64,000 nucleotides of DNA, taken from assembly GCF_003387535.1 (NCBI RefSeq), contig NZ_QUNR01000004.1, positions 1 to 64,000 on the forward strand. The letters are read 5' to 3'. Position numbers and translations under genes: made by a program. Positions 45,043-53,880 of the stretch are shown in pieces (the first letter of the stretch is position 1; every line of letters starts with the position of its first letter). The DNA comes from Paraperlucidibaca baekdonensis. GTDB lineage: Bacteria > Pseudomonadota > Gammaproteobacteria > Pseudomonadales > Moraxellaceae. Under the pieces are notes generated by a model that searched no databases, was not told the DNA's origin, and saw nothing but the letters and a program-made list of their open reading frames with translations.

Positions 45043-46254
45043 ATGCGCGCCGTGACGCCGCTCGCTAAGCATTCGCCAGGCTACCGGCAGGTTTCGCGCG
45101 CCTTATTGCTGGGTGGCTTTTCAACCTTTTGGTTGCTGTATTGGCCACAACCTTTGCTGCCGCACTTTGCCCGCGACCTGCAGCTTAGCCCGGCACAAAG
45201 CTCAGTCATTTTGTCGGCTGCCACTGCGGCGTTGGGCTTGGCCTTAATTCCTGCCAGTGTCTTGGCCGATCGCTTTGGCCGTCGTCCTGTGATGGTGGCC
45301 TCACTCTTTATAGCAGCGCTGTTAACCCTCGCCACCGCATGGGCCCAAAACCCTGAGCAATTACTGATCTTGCGCGCTCTGGCCGGCGTGGCGCTTGCCG
45401 GATTGCCAGCGACCGCCATGGCTTATGCTGGTGAGGAGGTTGAGCTCAACGCGGTCGGCTCGGTGATGGGCATTTACGTGGCCGGCACCGCGCTGGGCGG
45501 CATGAGCGGGCGCTTAGCCACGGCCTTAGTTGCTGAGCATTGGCCATGGTCGGATGCCGTGGCCTTGGTTGGTGCTATTGGCCTAGTGGCGGCATTACTG
45601 ATGTGGTGGTTTTTGCCGGATTCGCAGCAGTTTCAAGCGCGCGCTTTGCCGTGGTCTCGCGCAGGCCGTCAAGCCTTTATGCGCGCGCTTCGTGCGATTA
45701 CCCGCGATGCTACTTTGTGGGCGTTGTATATCACCGGGTTTTTATTGCTCGGTATTTTTGTGGGGCTCTATAACTACTTGAGCTTTCGCCTCGAATTGCC
45801 GCCATTTTCATTTACCTCAGCGGCTATTGGTGGCGTGTTTCTGCTGTACTTGCCGGGCTCTTTAGCCTCTGCGTGGTCAGGTCGACTCACGCGCCAGCTC
45901 GGGCGAGCACCTGCCTTGGCGTGGATGTGGTTGGCTATGTTGCTGGGTTTGTGTTTGTCACTGCTGCCCAATGTGATCTGGCTGATGTCGGGTGTGGCGC
46001 TGTTTACCTTTGCCTTTTTTGGTGCCCACGCGATGGCCAGTAGTTGGGTCGGGCAGCGCGCGGGGCAACATAAAGCCCTGGCGGCGTCGTTATATTTGAT
46101 GAGCTATTACTTGGGTGCCAGCATATTGGGCACGTATTCTGGAGTAGCTTGGGACGGCTACGGCTGGCTGGGCGTTGTCGGATTGTTGTCGTTGGCACTG
46201 TTGGTCGGTGTGGCCTTGCTCTGGAGCATACGCCGCGCCTCCATGCATCAATAA
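45043..46254 (+). CDS. MFS transporter (YnfM/AraJ-like)
   Basis: A 403-residue major facilitator protein with 12 helices. It has FSTFWLLYWPQPLLPHFARD in the first helix region, the cytoplasmic-loop motif ADRFGRRPVM, and a helix-rich second half. The layout is close to the YnfM-type drug/arabinose efflux group. The substrate is unknown. It lies 13 bases after metZ in the same direction and may be co-expressed. It converges with the GlsB-like gene, with a strong hairpin between them. Confidence 0.82.
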   Translation: MRAVTPLAKHSPGYRQVSRALLLGGFSTFWLLYWPQPLLPHFARDLQLSPAQSSVILSAATAALGLALIPASVLADRFGRRPVMVASLFIAALLTLATAWAQNPEQLLILRALAGVALAGLPATAMAYAGEEVELNAVGSVMGIYVAGTALGGMSGRLATALVAEHWPWSDAVALVGAIGLVAALLMWWFLPDSQQFQARALPWSRAGRQAFMRALRAITRDATLWALYITGFLLLGIFVGLYNYLSFRLELPPFSFTSAAIGGVFLLYLPGSLASAWSGRLTRQLGRAPALAWMWLAMLLGLCLSLLPNVIWLMSGVALFTFAFFGAHAMASSWVGQRAGQHKALAASLYLMSYYLGASILGTYSGVAWDGYGWLGVVGLLSLALLVGVALLWSIRRASMHQ

Positions 46255-46255
46255 G

Positions 46256-46285
46256 TCGTGGCCGCACGAGCTTGTGTGGCCACGA
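46256..46285. terminator. Hairpin between convergent genes
   Basis: TCGTGGCC (46256-46263) and GGCCACGA (46278-46285) form a perfect 8-bp stem in the gap between the convergent MFS and GlsB-like genes. No T run flanks it, so termination there may need Rho. Confidence 0.45.
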
Positions 46286-46295
46286 TGGAAAACCG

Positions 46296-46535
46296 CTACG
46301 CGCGCTTTACAAAACGTATGATGGCAATCAGCACAACAGCACCGACGGTGGCGACAATAATTCGGCCAACGAAGCCGCCATCGGCAGAGAGCCCGAGTGC
46401 TGAGAATAAATAGCCACCTAGCACGGCACCGACAATGCCCACGACAATATCGCCAATGATGCCAAAGCCGCCGCCTTTCATCAGCACACCGGCGAGCCAA
46501 CCGGCCACGAGGCCCACTAAAATTAAACTTAACAT
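46296..46535 (-). CDS. GlsB/YeaQ/YmgE-family small membrane protein
   Basis: A 79-residue protein made almost entirely of three glycine-rich hydrophobic helices: LSLILVGLVAGWLAGVLM, IIGDIVVGIVGAVLGGYLF, and GRIIVATVGAVVLIAIIRF. It matches the transglycosylase-associated/GlsB stress-response family. GGAG lies ten bases before the ATG at 46535; a longer frame to 46574 has no family match. Function is unclear; members are often general-stress-induced. Confidence 0.85.
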   Translation of the reverse strand: MLSLILVGLVAGWLAGVLMKGGGFGIIGDIVVGIVGAVLGGYLFSALGLSADGGFVGRIIVATVGAVVLIAIIRFVKRA

Positions 46536-46730
46536 CTTTTTTTCTCCTAACAGACGGTCTAGATGCCGCCTCAATGTTTTAGCACAGCGACAATGCCGCA
46601 GCCTAATAAAGACAACAGTTTAACGACAGGAAGTCTAAGCTTAGTTGCACACCAGTGCCCTGAAGTAGGTACTCTAAGCACATCATTTTCTTCATTGGCG
46701 CCAGCACGGCCGGCGCAATAGGGCAAAGAT

Positions 46731-49700
46731 ATGCTTGCGTTGCAATGGCATAAACCGTCATCTCGAGTCACGGCGTGGTTAGCGTTAGTGGTGTTGCTCT
46801 GCGTGGTGACTATTTCGGCGATGGTGATATCGGATAGCCGCGCTCGGAAAACCGCCGACCAAGAGCTCAACACCGCACTGGTGCGAATGAGTGCGCACCG
46901 CACAGAACAGTTCTCTAGCCATTTACTGGCGCTGCGCAATGACGTGCGCTTTTTGTCACGGCTACCGCCCGTTAAAGGCATGACGCGTGCGGCATTTAAC
47001 CAAGGCATTGATCCGCAATCGCAGCTCAGTAGCGCACGCTGGGCTCAACAACTTGCCGATGTTTATGGGGCCTATCTTGAGACCAATCCCAGCCTGCTAC
47101 AGGTGCGTCTCATTGGCGTGCAAAATGGCGGCAGGGAGTTGGTGCGCGTGGATCGGCGCGAGGGACAATCGCAGCGAGTCGTTGGCGACCAGCTGCAAGT
47201 AAAAGAAGACATGCGCTACTTTCAGGAGACACTGAAACTCAAGCGCAATGAGATCTATATTTCGCCGTTTAATCTCAATCGTGAGTTTGGCGAAGTGGAA
47301 GAACCGCATTCGCCGGTTGTGCGCATGGCCACGCCGGTTTTTCATGCCAATGGTGAGCTCTATGCCATTGTGGTGGTGAATTATAATAGCCAAGATATTT
47401 TGGCTGCTGTAAAGGCCAAGCTGCCGAAGTATGCCCAGGCCTATGTCACCAACACCTCGGGTGATTTTATTTTGCACCCAGACCGCCATAAGACCTATGG
47501 TTTTGATTTAGGCCAACGCTACCGCTGGCAAGATATGGCGCGCCCACGCACGGAAAACGTGGCACAGCTGCGCGGTATTTCACTTTGGCAAACCGATGAC
47601 TCGCATGTTTTGCGTGTCGCCAAGCGTGTGTTGAAAGTGGGGGATGGTCGCACGGCTTATGACCTGGTGTTCTTCATCACGGCCGATGAAGCCACGATTG
47701 ATCACAGCATATTAGCCGCTCGAAAAACCATCTGGCTCAGCATGATCATCGTGTCGGTTGTTAGCGCTATTTTCTTGCAGCTCTATCTTCTTATTCGTCG
47801 CCGCCAGCAGCAAATTGATTTGCAGCGAAATCATCAGGCCGCCATCGTGGCTAGTGCCAGCGACGCGATTATTGTGACGACCTTGACCGGCACGATTTTG
47901 AGCTGGAACCAGGCGTCCTCCCGGCTGTTTGGCTACAGCTCAGATGAGGCGACAGGCTGTGACTTGAACGCCTTGATTTGCCCAGATGATGCCGAGGCGG
48001 CGAGTATTCAAGAGACGCTTAGTCAGGGTCACAGCGTGGCGCATTTTGTCACCAGTCGAGAGCGCAGCGATGGCGAGCTGATCTTTGTTTCCTACTCCTT
48101 GTCGCCAGTGCGTGACGTTGGCGGCGATGTCATCGCCATTGCCCATAGTCTGCGCGATATCACCCGCGAAAAAGCCGCCGAAGCCGAGGTGTTGGCACTC
48201 AACGCCAACCTAGAACAGCAAGTCCTCGATCGCACCGCCGAGCTGCAAGTGGCGAAAGAGCGAGCCGAGGTGGCCAGTCAGGCCAAATCGGCGTTTGTCG
48301 CCAATATCAGCCACGAAATTCGTACGCCAATGAATGCGGTATTGGGCATCACGCATTTGCTTGGAAAAACCAAACTCAGCGCCGACCAAACCAAATACAT
48401 GGCGATGTTACGCGGCGCCGGTGAGTCGTTGCTGACGCTACTCAATGACATCTTAGACTTCTCGAAAATTGAAGCCGGCCACATGACCTTAGTGGAGGCG
48501 CCATTTCGCTTAAATGATGTGCTCAATGTGTTGGCGACGATCATGTCGGTGAATGCCGCACACAAGTCGCTTGAGTTGATCATTGGCTTAGAGCCAGAGG
48601 TAGAGACCAACTACGTTGGCGATGTGCAGCGCCTGCAGCAAGTCTTGGTCAATTTAGTCGGCAACGCGATTAAATTCACCGAGGCGGGTGAGGTGGCGTT
48701 ATTGGTCGATCGCCATCGCGATAATGACTTGGGCGAGTGTTTGCGCTTTCGCATTCGCGACACCGGCATTGGGATGACTGCCGAGCAGCAAGCGGGATTA
48801 TTTGCGCCATTTTCACAAGCCGATGCATCGATTACGCGGCGTTTTGGTGGTACTGGCTTGGGCCTAGCGATCTCCAAGCGCTTAGTGGAGCTGATGGGCG
48901 GCCAGTTACAGCTACGCAGCGACTACGGGGTTGGTACGGAATTCAGTTTGATAGTGCCGTTACACGCATCGCAATTGGCGCTCGATAGCTCTCGCCGTGC
49001 AGAGACGCTCGGGGATCTGCGCATTCTCGTGGTCGACGATAACGCCACCAGTTGCGAGTATTTGTGCAAAGCCATTGAGAGCTGGGGCTGGCACGCCACC
49101 GGCGTTATCAGTGGCCACAATGCATTGGCGGTGATTGCGCGCGCGCAAGCCGCCAATAACCCCTTCGATGTGCTCGTGGTTGATTGGCAAATGCCCGGTT
49201 TAGATGGCTTGGAAACCATGGCCGCGGTACGCCAATCACACCCCAATTCATCCTGGCCAATGGTCATCATGGTGAGCGCGTTTCAGCAAAGTGATTTGCA
49301 AGCCAGTGTTGAGGCGGAGCAGGTTGATGCCGTTTTAGTGAAGCCGGTTACCAGCTCAAACTTGTTCGATACATTGCATGAAGCGCTGGCGAATCAGCGT
49401 GGCGAGCAGGTTTTAGCCATTCCCGATGTGGTTGCACAACCACTCACGGGTAAGCAGGTATTGTTAGTCGAGGACAATGCCCTTAACCGCTTTGTGGCCA
49501 GCCAAATGCTCATGCAAGCTGGAGCCGATGTGCATATTGCTGAGCATGGCGAGCAGGCTGTTGAGGCCGTAGCGGCGGCGTCGGTGGTCTTTGATTTGAT
49601 TTTAATGGATATTCAAATGCCGGTGATGGATGGCCTCACGGCGACGGAGCATTTGCGCCAACAGCAGCAGTGGCGTGGTCCTATTTTAGCGATGACCGCC

Positions 49701-50237
49701 GGCGTGCTCGACAGTGAGCGAGAGTCTTATTTGGCGGCGGGCATGAACGGCTTTATTGCTAAACCCATCATTTATGAGCAAATGATGACAACGATACTGG
49801 CAGCATTGGCGTCGCCGTTGGCCGCTACCCATCAGTCAGTGGGTGCCGTGGCGCTGCGTGAGCGGCCATTATTGCAGCAGCGCTTACCAGACTTTGATGT
49901 CTCCTCGTTAGTCGCCTTGGCACAAAACGATAAGGGTTACATCGATGCATTGGCCAGTATTGTTGCCAAGGCGGTGCGTGCCAACGTGACCCCGATCAAT
50001 GAGGTGCGAGCGGCCTGGCGTGAGGGCGATGTTGAACGCGCATCGGGCCTGTTGCATAGTTTGCGCGGCTCGCTAGGCTCGTTAGGCGCGCAACGTTTTG
50101 CTCATGTCGCGCTGCAGCTGGAGCTGGCCATTAGTGCCAATGACACCGAGCAAATAGAGGCACTGTTTGATACCACCACGGCCGCATTAAGTGCCTCTCT
50201 CGCGCAGGCGGCGCGTTGGCTTGAAAGCCGTCAATAA
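46731..50237 (+). CDS. Hybrid sensor histidine kinase with dCache, PAS, two REC domains and HPt
   Basis: A 1168-residue unorthodox kinase. A transmembrane helix near residues 10-35 and another near 340-360 bound a periplasmic double-Cache sensor (LLQVRLIGVQNGGRELVRVD, then YISPFNLNREFGEVEEPHSP). A PAS domain (about 377-490), HisKA with H528 (ISHEIRTPMNAV), and HATPase with DTGIGM and GGTGLGLAIS follow. REC1 has phospho-acceptor D818 (VVDWQMPG), REC2 has D960 (LMDIQMPVMDG), and a C-terminal HPt has H1109 (LLHSLRGSLG). This is a complete internal phosphorelay of the BarA/EvgS-like class. No response regulator gene is adjacent, so the output is unknown. mutT begins 13 bases after the stop. Confidence 0.9.
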   Translation: MLALQWHKPSSRVTAWLALVVLLCVVTISAMVISDSRARKTADQELNTALVRMSAHRTEQFSSHLLALRNDVRFLSRLPPVKGMTRAAFNQGIDPQSQLSSARWAQQLADVYGAYLETNPSLLQVRLIGVQNGGRELVRVDRREGQSQRVVGDQLQVKEDMRYFQETLKLKRNEIYISPFNLNREFGEVEEPHSPVVRMATPVFHANGELYAIVVVNYNSQDILAAVKAKLPKYAQAYVTNTSGDFILHPDRHKTYGFDLGQRYRWQDMARPRTENVAQLRGISLWQTDDSHVLRVAKRVLKVGDGRTAYDLVFFITADEATIDHSILAARKTIWLSMIIVSVVSAIFLQLYLLIRRRQQQIDLQRNHQAAIVASASDAIIVTTLTGTILSWNQASSRLFGYSSDEATGCDLNALICPDDAEAASIQETLSQGHSVAHFVTSRERSDGELIFVSYSLSPVRDVGGDVIAIAHSLRDITREKAAEAEVLALNANLEQQVLDRTAELQVAKERAEVASQAKSAFVANISHEIRTPMNAVLGITHLLGKTKLSADQTKYMAMLRGAGESLLTLLNDILDFSKIEAGHMTLVEAPFRLNDVLNVLATIMSVNAAHKSLELIIGLEPEVETNYVGDVQRLQQVLVNLVGNAIKFTEAGEVALLVDRHRDNDLGECLRFRIRDTGIGMTAEQQAGLFAPFSQADASITRRFGGTGLGLAISKRLVELMGGQLQLRSDYGVGTEFSLIVPLHASQLALDSSRRAETLGDLRILVVDDNATSCEYLCKAIESWGWHATGVISGHNALAVIARAQAANNPFDVLVVDWQMPGLDGLETMAAVRQSHPNSSWPMVIMVSAFQQSDLQASVEAEQVDAVLVKPVTSSNLFDTLHEALANQRGEQVLAIPDVVAQPLTGKQVLLVEDNALNRFVASQMLMQAGADVHIAEHGEQAVEAVAAASVVFDLILMDIQMPVMDGLTATEHLRQQQQWRGPILAMTAGVLDSERESYLAAGMNGFIAKPIIYEQMMTTILAALASPLAATHQSVGAVALRERPLLQQRLPDFDVSSLVALAQNDKGYIDALASIVAKAVRANVTPINEVRAAWREGDVERASGLLHSLRGSLGSLGAQRFAHVALQLELAISANDTEQIEALFDTTTAALSASLAQAARWLESRQ

Positions 50238-50250
50238 GCCAGGAGGCGAC

Positions 50251-50637
50251 ATGATTTCAGTGGTAGCCGCGATCGCTTTGCGCGACGGTCAAGTGATGGT
50301 GGCGCGCCGCGCCATTGGTCAGCGTCAAGCGGGGCTGTGGGAGTTTCCCGGTGGCAAGGTCGAGGCAGGCGAGAGTGATGCGCAAGCGCTAGCGCGTGAG
50401 CTGCACGAAGAGCTCAATGTCGCCGCTATTATTGGCGAGGAATTTGCCCGCACGCAGTATGACTATGCCGATGGCAGCATTGAGCTGATTGGCCTGTTTA
50501 CGGAGCTGCCAGATCTTGAGTATGTGCTCAGTGTGCATGATCAAATCGACTGGCTACCGATCGGGCATTTAGCCATGGTTGAGCTGGCACCCGCCGATGT
50601 CGCGTTGGCGCAACAGCTCATGCAGCGCTTCGCTTAA
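50251..50637 (+). CDS. mutT: MutT/Nudix pyrophosphohydrolase
   Basis: A 128-residue Nudix hydrolase whose Nudix box (GGKVEAGESDAQALARELHE, then EL) matches GX5EX7REUXEEXGU with Leu for the last Gly. Likely substrates are 8-oxo-dGTP (MutT) or related oxidised or methylated nucleotides (NudG); length and start (VVAAIALRDGQVMVARRA) fit both. AGGAGG precedes the ATG at 50251, and the longer in-frame start lies inside the kinase gene. Confidence 0.88.
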   Translation: MISVVAAIALRDGQVMVARRAIGQRQAGLWEFPGGKVEAGESDAQALARELHEELNVAAIIGEEFARTQYDYADGSIELIGLFTELPDLEYVLSVHDQIDWLPIGHLAMVELAPADVALAQQLMQRFA

Positions 50638-50683
50638 GTCATCCTTGCCACAGTTTTGGCAGAGATGACAGGGCGTTTTGTGT

Positions 50684-50707
50684 GAATTAGGTATTCCTAA
50701 GTTTCAC
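50684..50707. promoter_or_regulatory. Palindrome upstream of the beta-helix/cytochrome gene
   Basis: TTAGG-TATT-CCTAA (50687-50700) is a perfect dyad, extended outward by GTGAA and TTCAC with a two-base bulge. It lies about 50 bases before the start of the large lipoprotein gene and could be an operator or the terminator stem of mutT, though no T run follows. Confidence 0.35.
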
Positions 50708-50755
50708 CTATGATGTATATTGCTGCTCATAAGAAATAAAAAAAGAGTAGCCGTT

Positions 50756-53700
50756 ATGTCGAATTGCCTTCGTCATGTTTTGGTCAGCAGCTTGCTGGTC
50801 TCTATTAGCCTAGTATCCGCCTGTGGTGGCTCATCTAGCTCACCAGCTAGCGCTACGGTGGTTACGCCGCCGCAATCGCGCGACCAAGCTCCGTGCATCG
50901 AGCCCGATGCCAATGCACGCGATAAAATTCTCTCGCAGCTCTTTCAAGCCCGCGCCGGCGACACCGTGTCGCTATGCGAAGGCCGTTTTGAGATGCCCAC
51001 GGGCTTATTGGTCAATAGCAAGCGCGGCATCACGCTGAAAGGTGCCGGTAAAGACAAAACCATCCTCAATTTCGCCAACAGCGACAGTGCCGAAGGCATC
51101 AACGCCACCATGGCCGATGGTTTGGTGCTCGAAGGCTTTACCATTGAAGACACGCCCGGCAACGGTATTCGTGTGTTCCGCTCCGAATTCATCACCATCC
51201 GCGATGTGCGTACGCGGTGGCACGACGCGGCCGGCCGCGATGAAAATGATCCTGCTTACACACCACGCTCCGATGTCGGCGCTTATGGCCTCTACCCGGT
51301 AGAAACCCGCCATGTCTTAATGGAGGACTGTGAGTCGCATGGTGCCTCCGATGCTGGCATTTATGTCGGCCAGTCCAGCGATGTCATTGTGCGCAACTGC
51401 TTGGCCACCTATAACGTCGCCGGCTTTGAGTTTGAAAACACTTATCGCGCGCTGTTTGAAGATAACGTGGCCACGAAAAATACTGGTGGCTTCTTGATTT
51501 TCGACTTGCCGAACTTGCGTCAATTTGGCGAAAAAAATGTGGTGCGCCGCAATAAAGCCTTCAATAACAACACCGAAAACTTTGCGCCGCTGGGCAATAT
51601 CGTCGGCCTAACGCCGCGCGGCACGGGCATGTTGGTATTGGCTTCCGACCAGCTGGAAATCTACGACAACGACATTGAAAACAACGATACCGTGGGCATT
51701 GCCGTCGTCAATTATGGTTTGGTTGATCGCAATGAGCCTGACCTGCGTTATGACTACTTCCCTGAAGGTGTGGAGATTCATAACAACCGCTTCTCCGGCA
51801 ATGGCAATAACCCGCAACTGCCCAATGCTAATCGTGGCGTGGCGTCAGCCTTGCCGCTGTTATTGCGTTTGAAAAACCAAGGCCGTGGTGCGGATATTGT
51901 TTGGGATGGCGGCGAAGATATGCCCAATGACTGCACCGAATATCCCACCGACAAAGACGGTATTCGTCTCGATCAGCCCAACCCCAATGAAGATCGCTAC
52001 GAGGCGCGTATTGATGAGCGTGGTCGTCCTAATTACGACCGCCCAGACATGAAGCCTAACTGCAAATTCAACGCCTGGAAGTTTGACCAAGCCGGCGCCT
52101 TGAAAAAGCCTGAAAATGGCTTGTGCTTGAGCAATAACCAGCATGATTTCAACCCGCTCAACACACCATTTCTCAATGCCGGCCTGAACCGCTCCGACCT
52201 CGGCCCTGAGTTAGTGCAGCAAATTGTTGTGCCTGGCAGTTCCAGTACGGTGCCGCATAATTGCGACTTGCCGGATAGGCCACTGCCGGTTTTGGATTTG
52301 CCCTATAAAATCGTCGCTGAAGAACAGGCGCCTGCAGCCGCAGAGGTCGCGCGCGTGTGTGGCGCTGGGCCGGTCGGTCAGGTGAACTGGGCTGCATTAG
52401 CTAAATACGACTGCCCCGAGCTGAGCCAATACGGCCTGTTTAAAGTCGCCAATGACCCCACGCAAGGCGGACAAGGTATGGGCGTGATGCCCTATGAGCT
52501 CAATAGCACGCTATTTTCCGATTACTCCAGCAAGTATCGGGTGATCTTCCTGCCGCCCAATGGTCAAGGCAGCGTTAAACCCGCCGTCTATCAAGATCAA
52601 CTTAGCACCGGCAGTGTCACCGAAGGCTTGAAGTTCCCGGTCGGTACCGTGATTGCCAAGACGTTCACGTTCCGCACGGAAGATGCCCAGGGCGCGCTGT
52701 TGCGTGAGCATATTGTTGAAACACGCTTGCTGATTAAACGCAACACCGCAGCGGGTGAGACCTGGGTTGGTCTGCCGTATATTTGGCAGCAAGGAGCTGA
52801 TGGCAAACCCACTAGCGCCAAGCTCAGTCTGGCCGGCGGCAATGTCGCGGTGCAGTGGGATTACCTCGATGCCAATCCAAATGTAAAGATCAATGGCGAG
52901 CGCGTCCGTTACACCGGCTCAGCGCCGAGCTATGCGCCTCCAGCGGCACTCAATTGCATCACCTGTCATGGCGGCGACGATCGTTTGGGCACCGCGCCCA
53001 TTGGTCCGAAAGCGCGTAACTTAGATCGTGGTATCAATAAAGATCGCAGTGGTGAAAACCAGCTAGCCTTCATGGCCCGAAAAGGCTGGCTTACCGGCAT
53101 GCCTGCTGAGCGAGAGCCGGCGGTGGCGGTCATGGAAATTCCCAGCAGTGGTGCGGGTATGCCGATGCCCAATAGTCCGCGCGATGTCCATCAGCGTGTG
53201 CGTGCCTACTTGGAAGTTAACTGCATGCATTGCCATAACCCCAATGGCGGCGCGTCGAACTCGGGCCTATCGCTCGATAGCTTGCGCACAGTTGATGTGC
53301 GCTATGGCATCTGTAAAAAACCCGTGGCTGCCGGGCGTGGTTCGGGCAATCTCAAGCACGATATCGTCTTGAGTCGCCCGGGTTCGTCGATCCTGAATTT
53401 CCGCGTCAGTTCGTCAGAGGCCGGTATTCGTATGCCGCCAATCGCCCGCAGTGTTATGCACAAAGAGGCCGTGGCGCTGATCAATGAATGGGTCGCCACC
53501 GGCTTACCCGGTGTCAACAGTGAAAACGACGACGAGATTCAAAACGAAGGCAACTGCACGGATAGCGAGCTGCCATTGTTACTGACGGAGCTGTTGCCCG
53601 CAGAACTCACCGGTGTGCTAGAAGAGATTCAAAGCGCCAGCGGCGGGGCGATCAGCCCGGCCATTGTCACCGACTTGTTGGCCAGCATCACGCAAGGGGT

Positions 53701-53779
53701 GAATCAGGCCTTGAGTTCGCCTACGCAACGCAGTGAGGCCGCCCGTGCGCGCTTGTCGCCAAGGCCTCCGTTGCGCTAG
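50756..53779 (+). CDS. Fused beta-helix / di-heme cytochrome c lipoprotein
   Basis: A 1007-residue exported lipoprotein. It has a signal peptide with lipobox LVSAC and a Ser-rich tether. A right-handed parallel beta-helix region spans about 60-400: repeated turns such as EGFTIEDTPGNGIRVFRSEF, DAGIYVGQSSDVIVRNCLA and NIENNDTVGIAV-type units. A linker follows, then a C-terminal half that begins KYDCPELSQYGLFKV and carries two c-type heme sites, CITCH (734-738) and CMHCH (823-827). From memory, the two halves match TIGR03805 and TIGR03806, usually two neighbouring genes and sometimes fused, of unknown function. A perfect GC-rich terminator follows. The start at 50756 gives the lipoprotein signal; upstream codons have no family match. 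Confidence 0.85.
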   Translation: MSNCLRHVLVSSLLVSISLVSACGGSSSSPASATVVTPPQSRDQAPCIEPDANARDKILSQLFQARAGDTVSLCEGRFEMPTGLLVNSKRGITLKGAGKDKTILNFANSDSAEGINATMADGLVLEGFTIEDTPGNGIRVFRSEFITIRDVRTRWHDAAGRDENDPAYTPRSDVGAYGLYPVETRHVLMEDCESHGASDAGIYVGQSSDVIVRNCLATYNVAGFEFENTYRALFEDNVATKNTGGFLIFDLPNLRQFGEKNVVRRNKAFNNNTENFAPLGNIVGLTPRGTGMLVLASDQLEIYDNDIENNDTVGIAVVNYGLVDRNEPDLRYDYFPEGVEIHNNRFSGNGNNPQLPNANRGVASALPLLLRLKNQGRGADIVWDGGEDMPNDCTEYPTDKDGIRLDQPNPNEDRYEARIDERGRPNYDRPDMKPNCKFNAWKFDQAGALKKPENGLCLSNNQHDFNPLNTPFLNAGLNRSDLGPELVQQIVVPGSSSTVPHNCDLPDRPLPVLDLPYKIVAEEQAPAAAEVARVCGAGPVGQVNWAALAKYDCPELSQYGLFKVANDPTQGGQGMGVMPYELNSTLFSDYSSKYRVIFLPPNGQGSVKPAVYQDQLSTGSVTEGLKFPVGTVIAKTFTFRTEDAQGALLREHIVETRLLIKRNTAAGETWVGLPYIWQQGADGKPTSAKLSLAGGNVAVQWDYLDANPNVKINGERVRYTGSAPSYAPPAALNCITCHGGDDRLGTAPIGPKARNLDRGINKDRSGENQLAFMARKGWLTGMPAEREPAVAVMEIPSSGAGMPMPNSPRDVHQRVRAYLEVNCMHCHNPNGGASNSGLSLDSLRTVDVRYGICKKPVAAGRGSGNLKHDIVLSRPGSSILNFRVSSSEAGIRMPPIARSVMHKEAVALINEWVATGLPGVNSENDDEIQNEGNCTDSELPLLLTELLPAELTGVLEEIQSASGGAISPAIVTDLLASITQGVNQALSSPTQRSEAARARLSPRPPLR

Positions 53780-53800
53780 AGGCTAGTCGAAAAAGCCACA

Positions 53801-53839
53801 CGCCGCCGCCTGAAAGCCAAGCAGGCGGCGGCGTTTTTT
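53801..53839 (+). terminator. Rho-independent terminator
   Basis: CGCCGCCGCCTG (53801-53812) pairs perfectly with CAGGCGGCGGCG (53822-53833) around a 9-base loop, followed by T6. It ends the beta-helix/cytochrome transcript and insulates gltX. Confidence 0.92.
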
Positions 53840-53880
53840 CTTATACTGCCGGCCTCGATTCTGTTCATTGAAGCCTCGCT

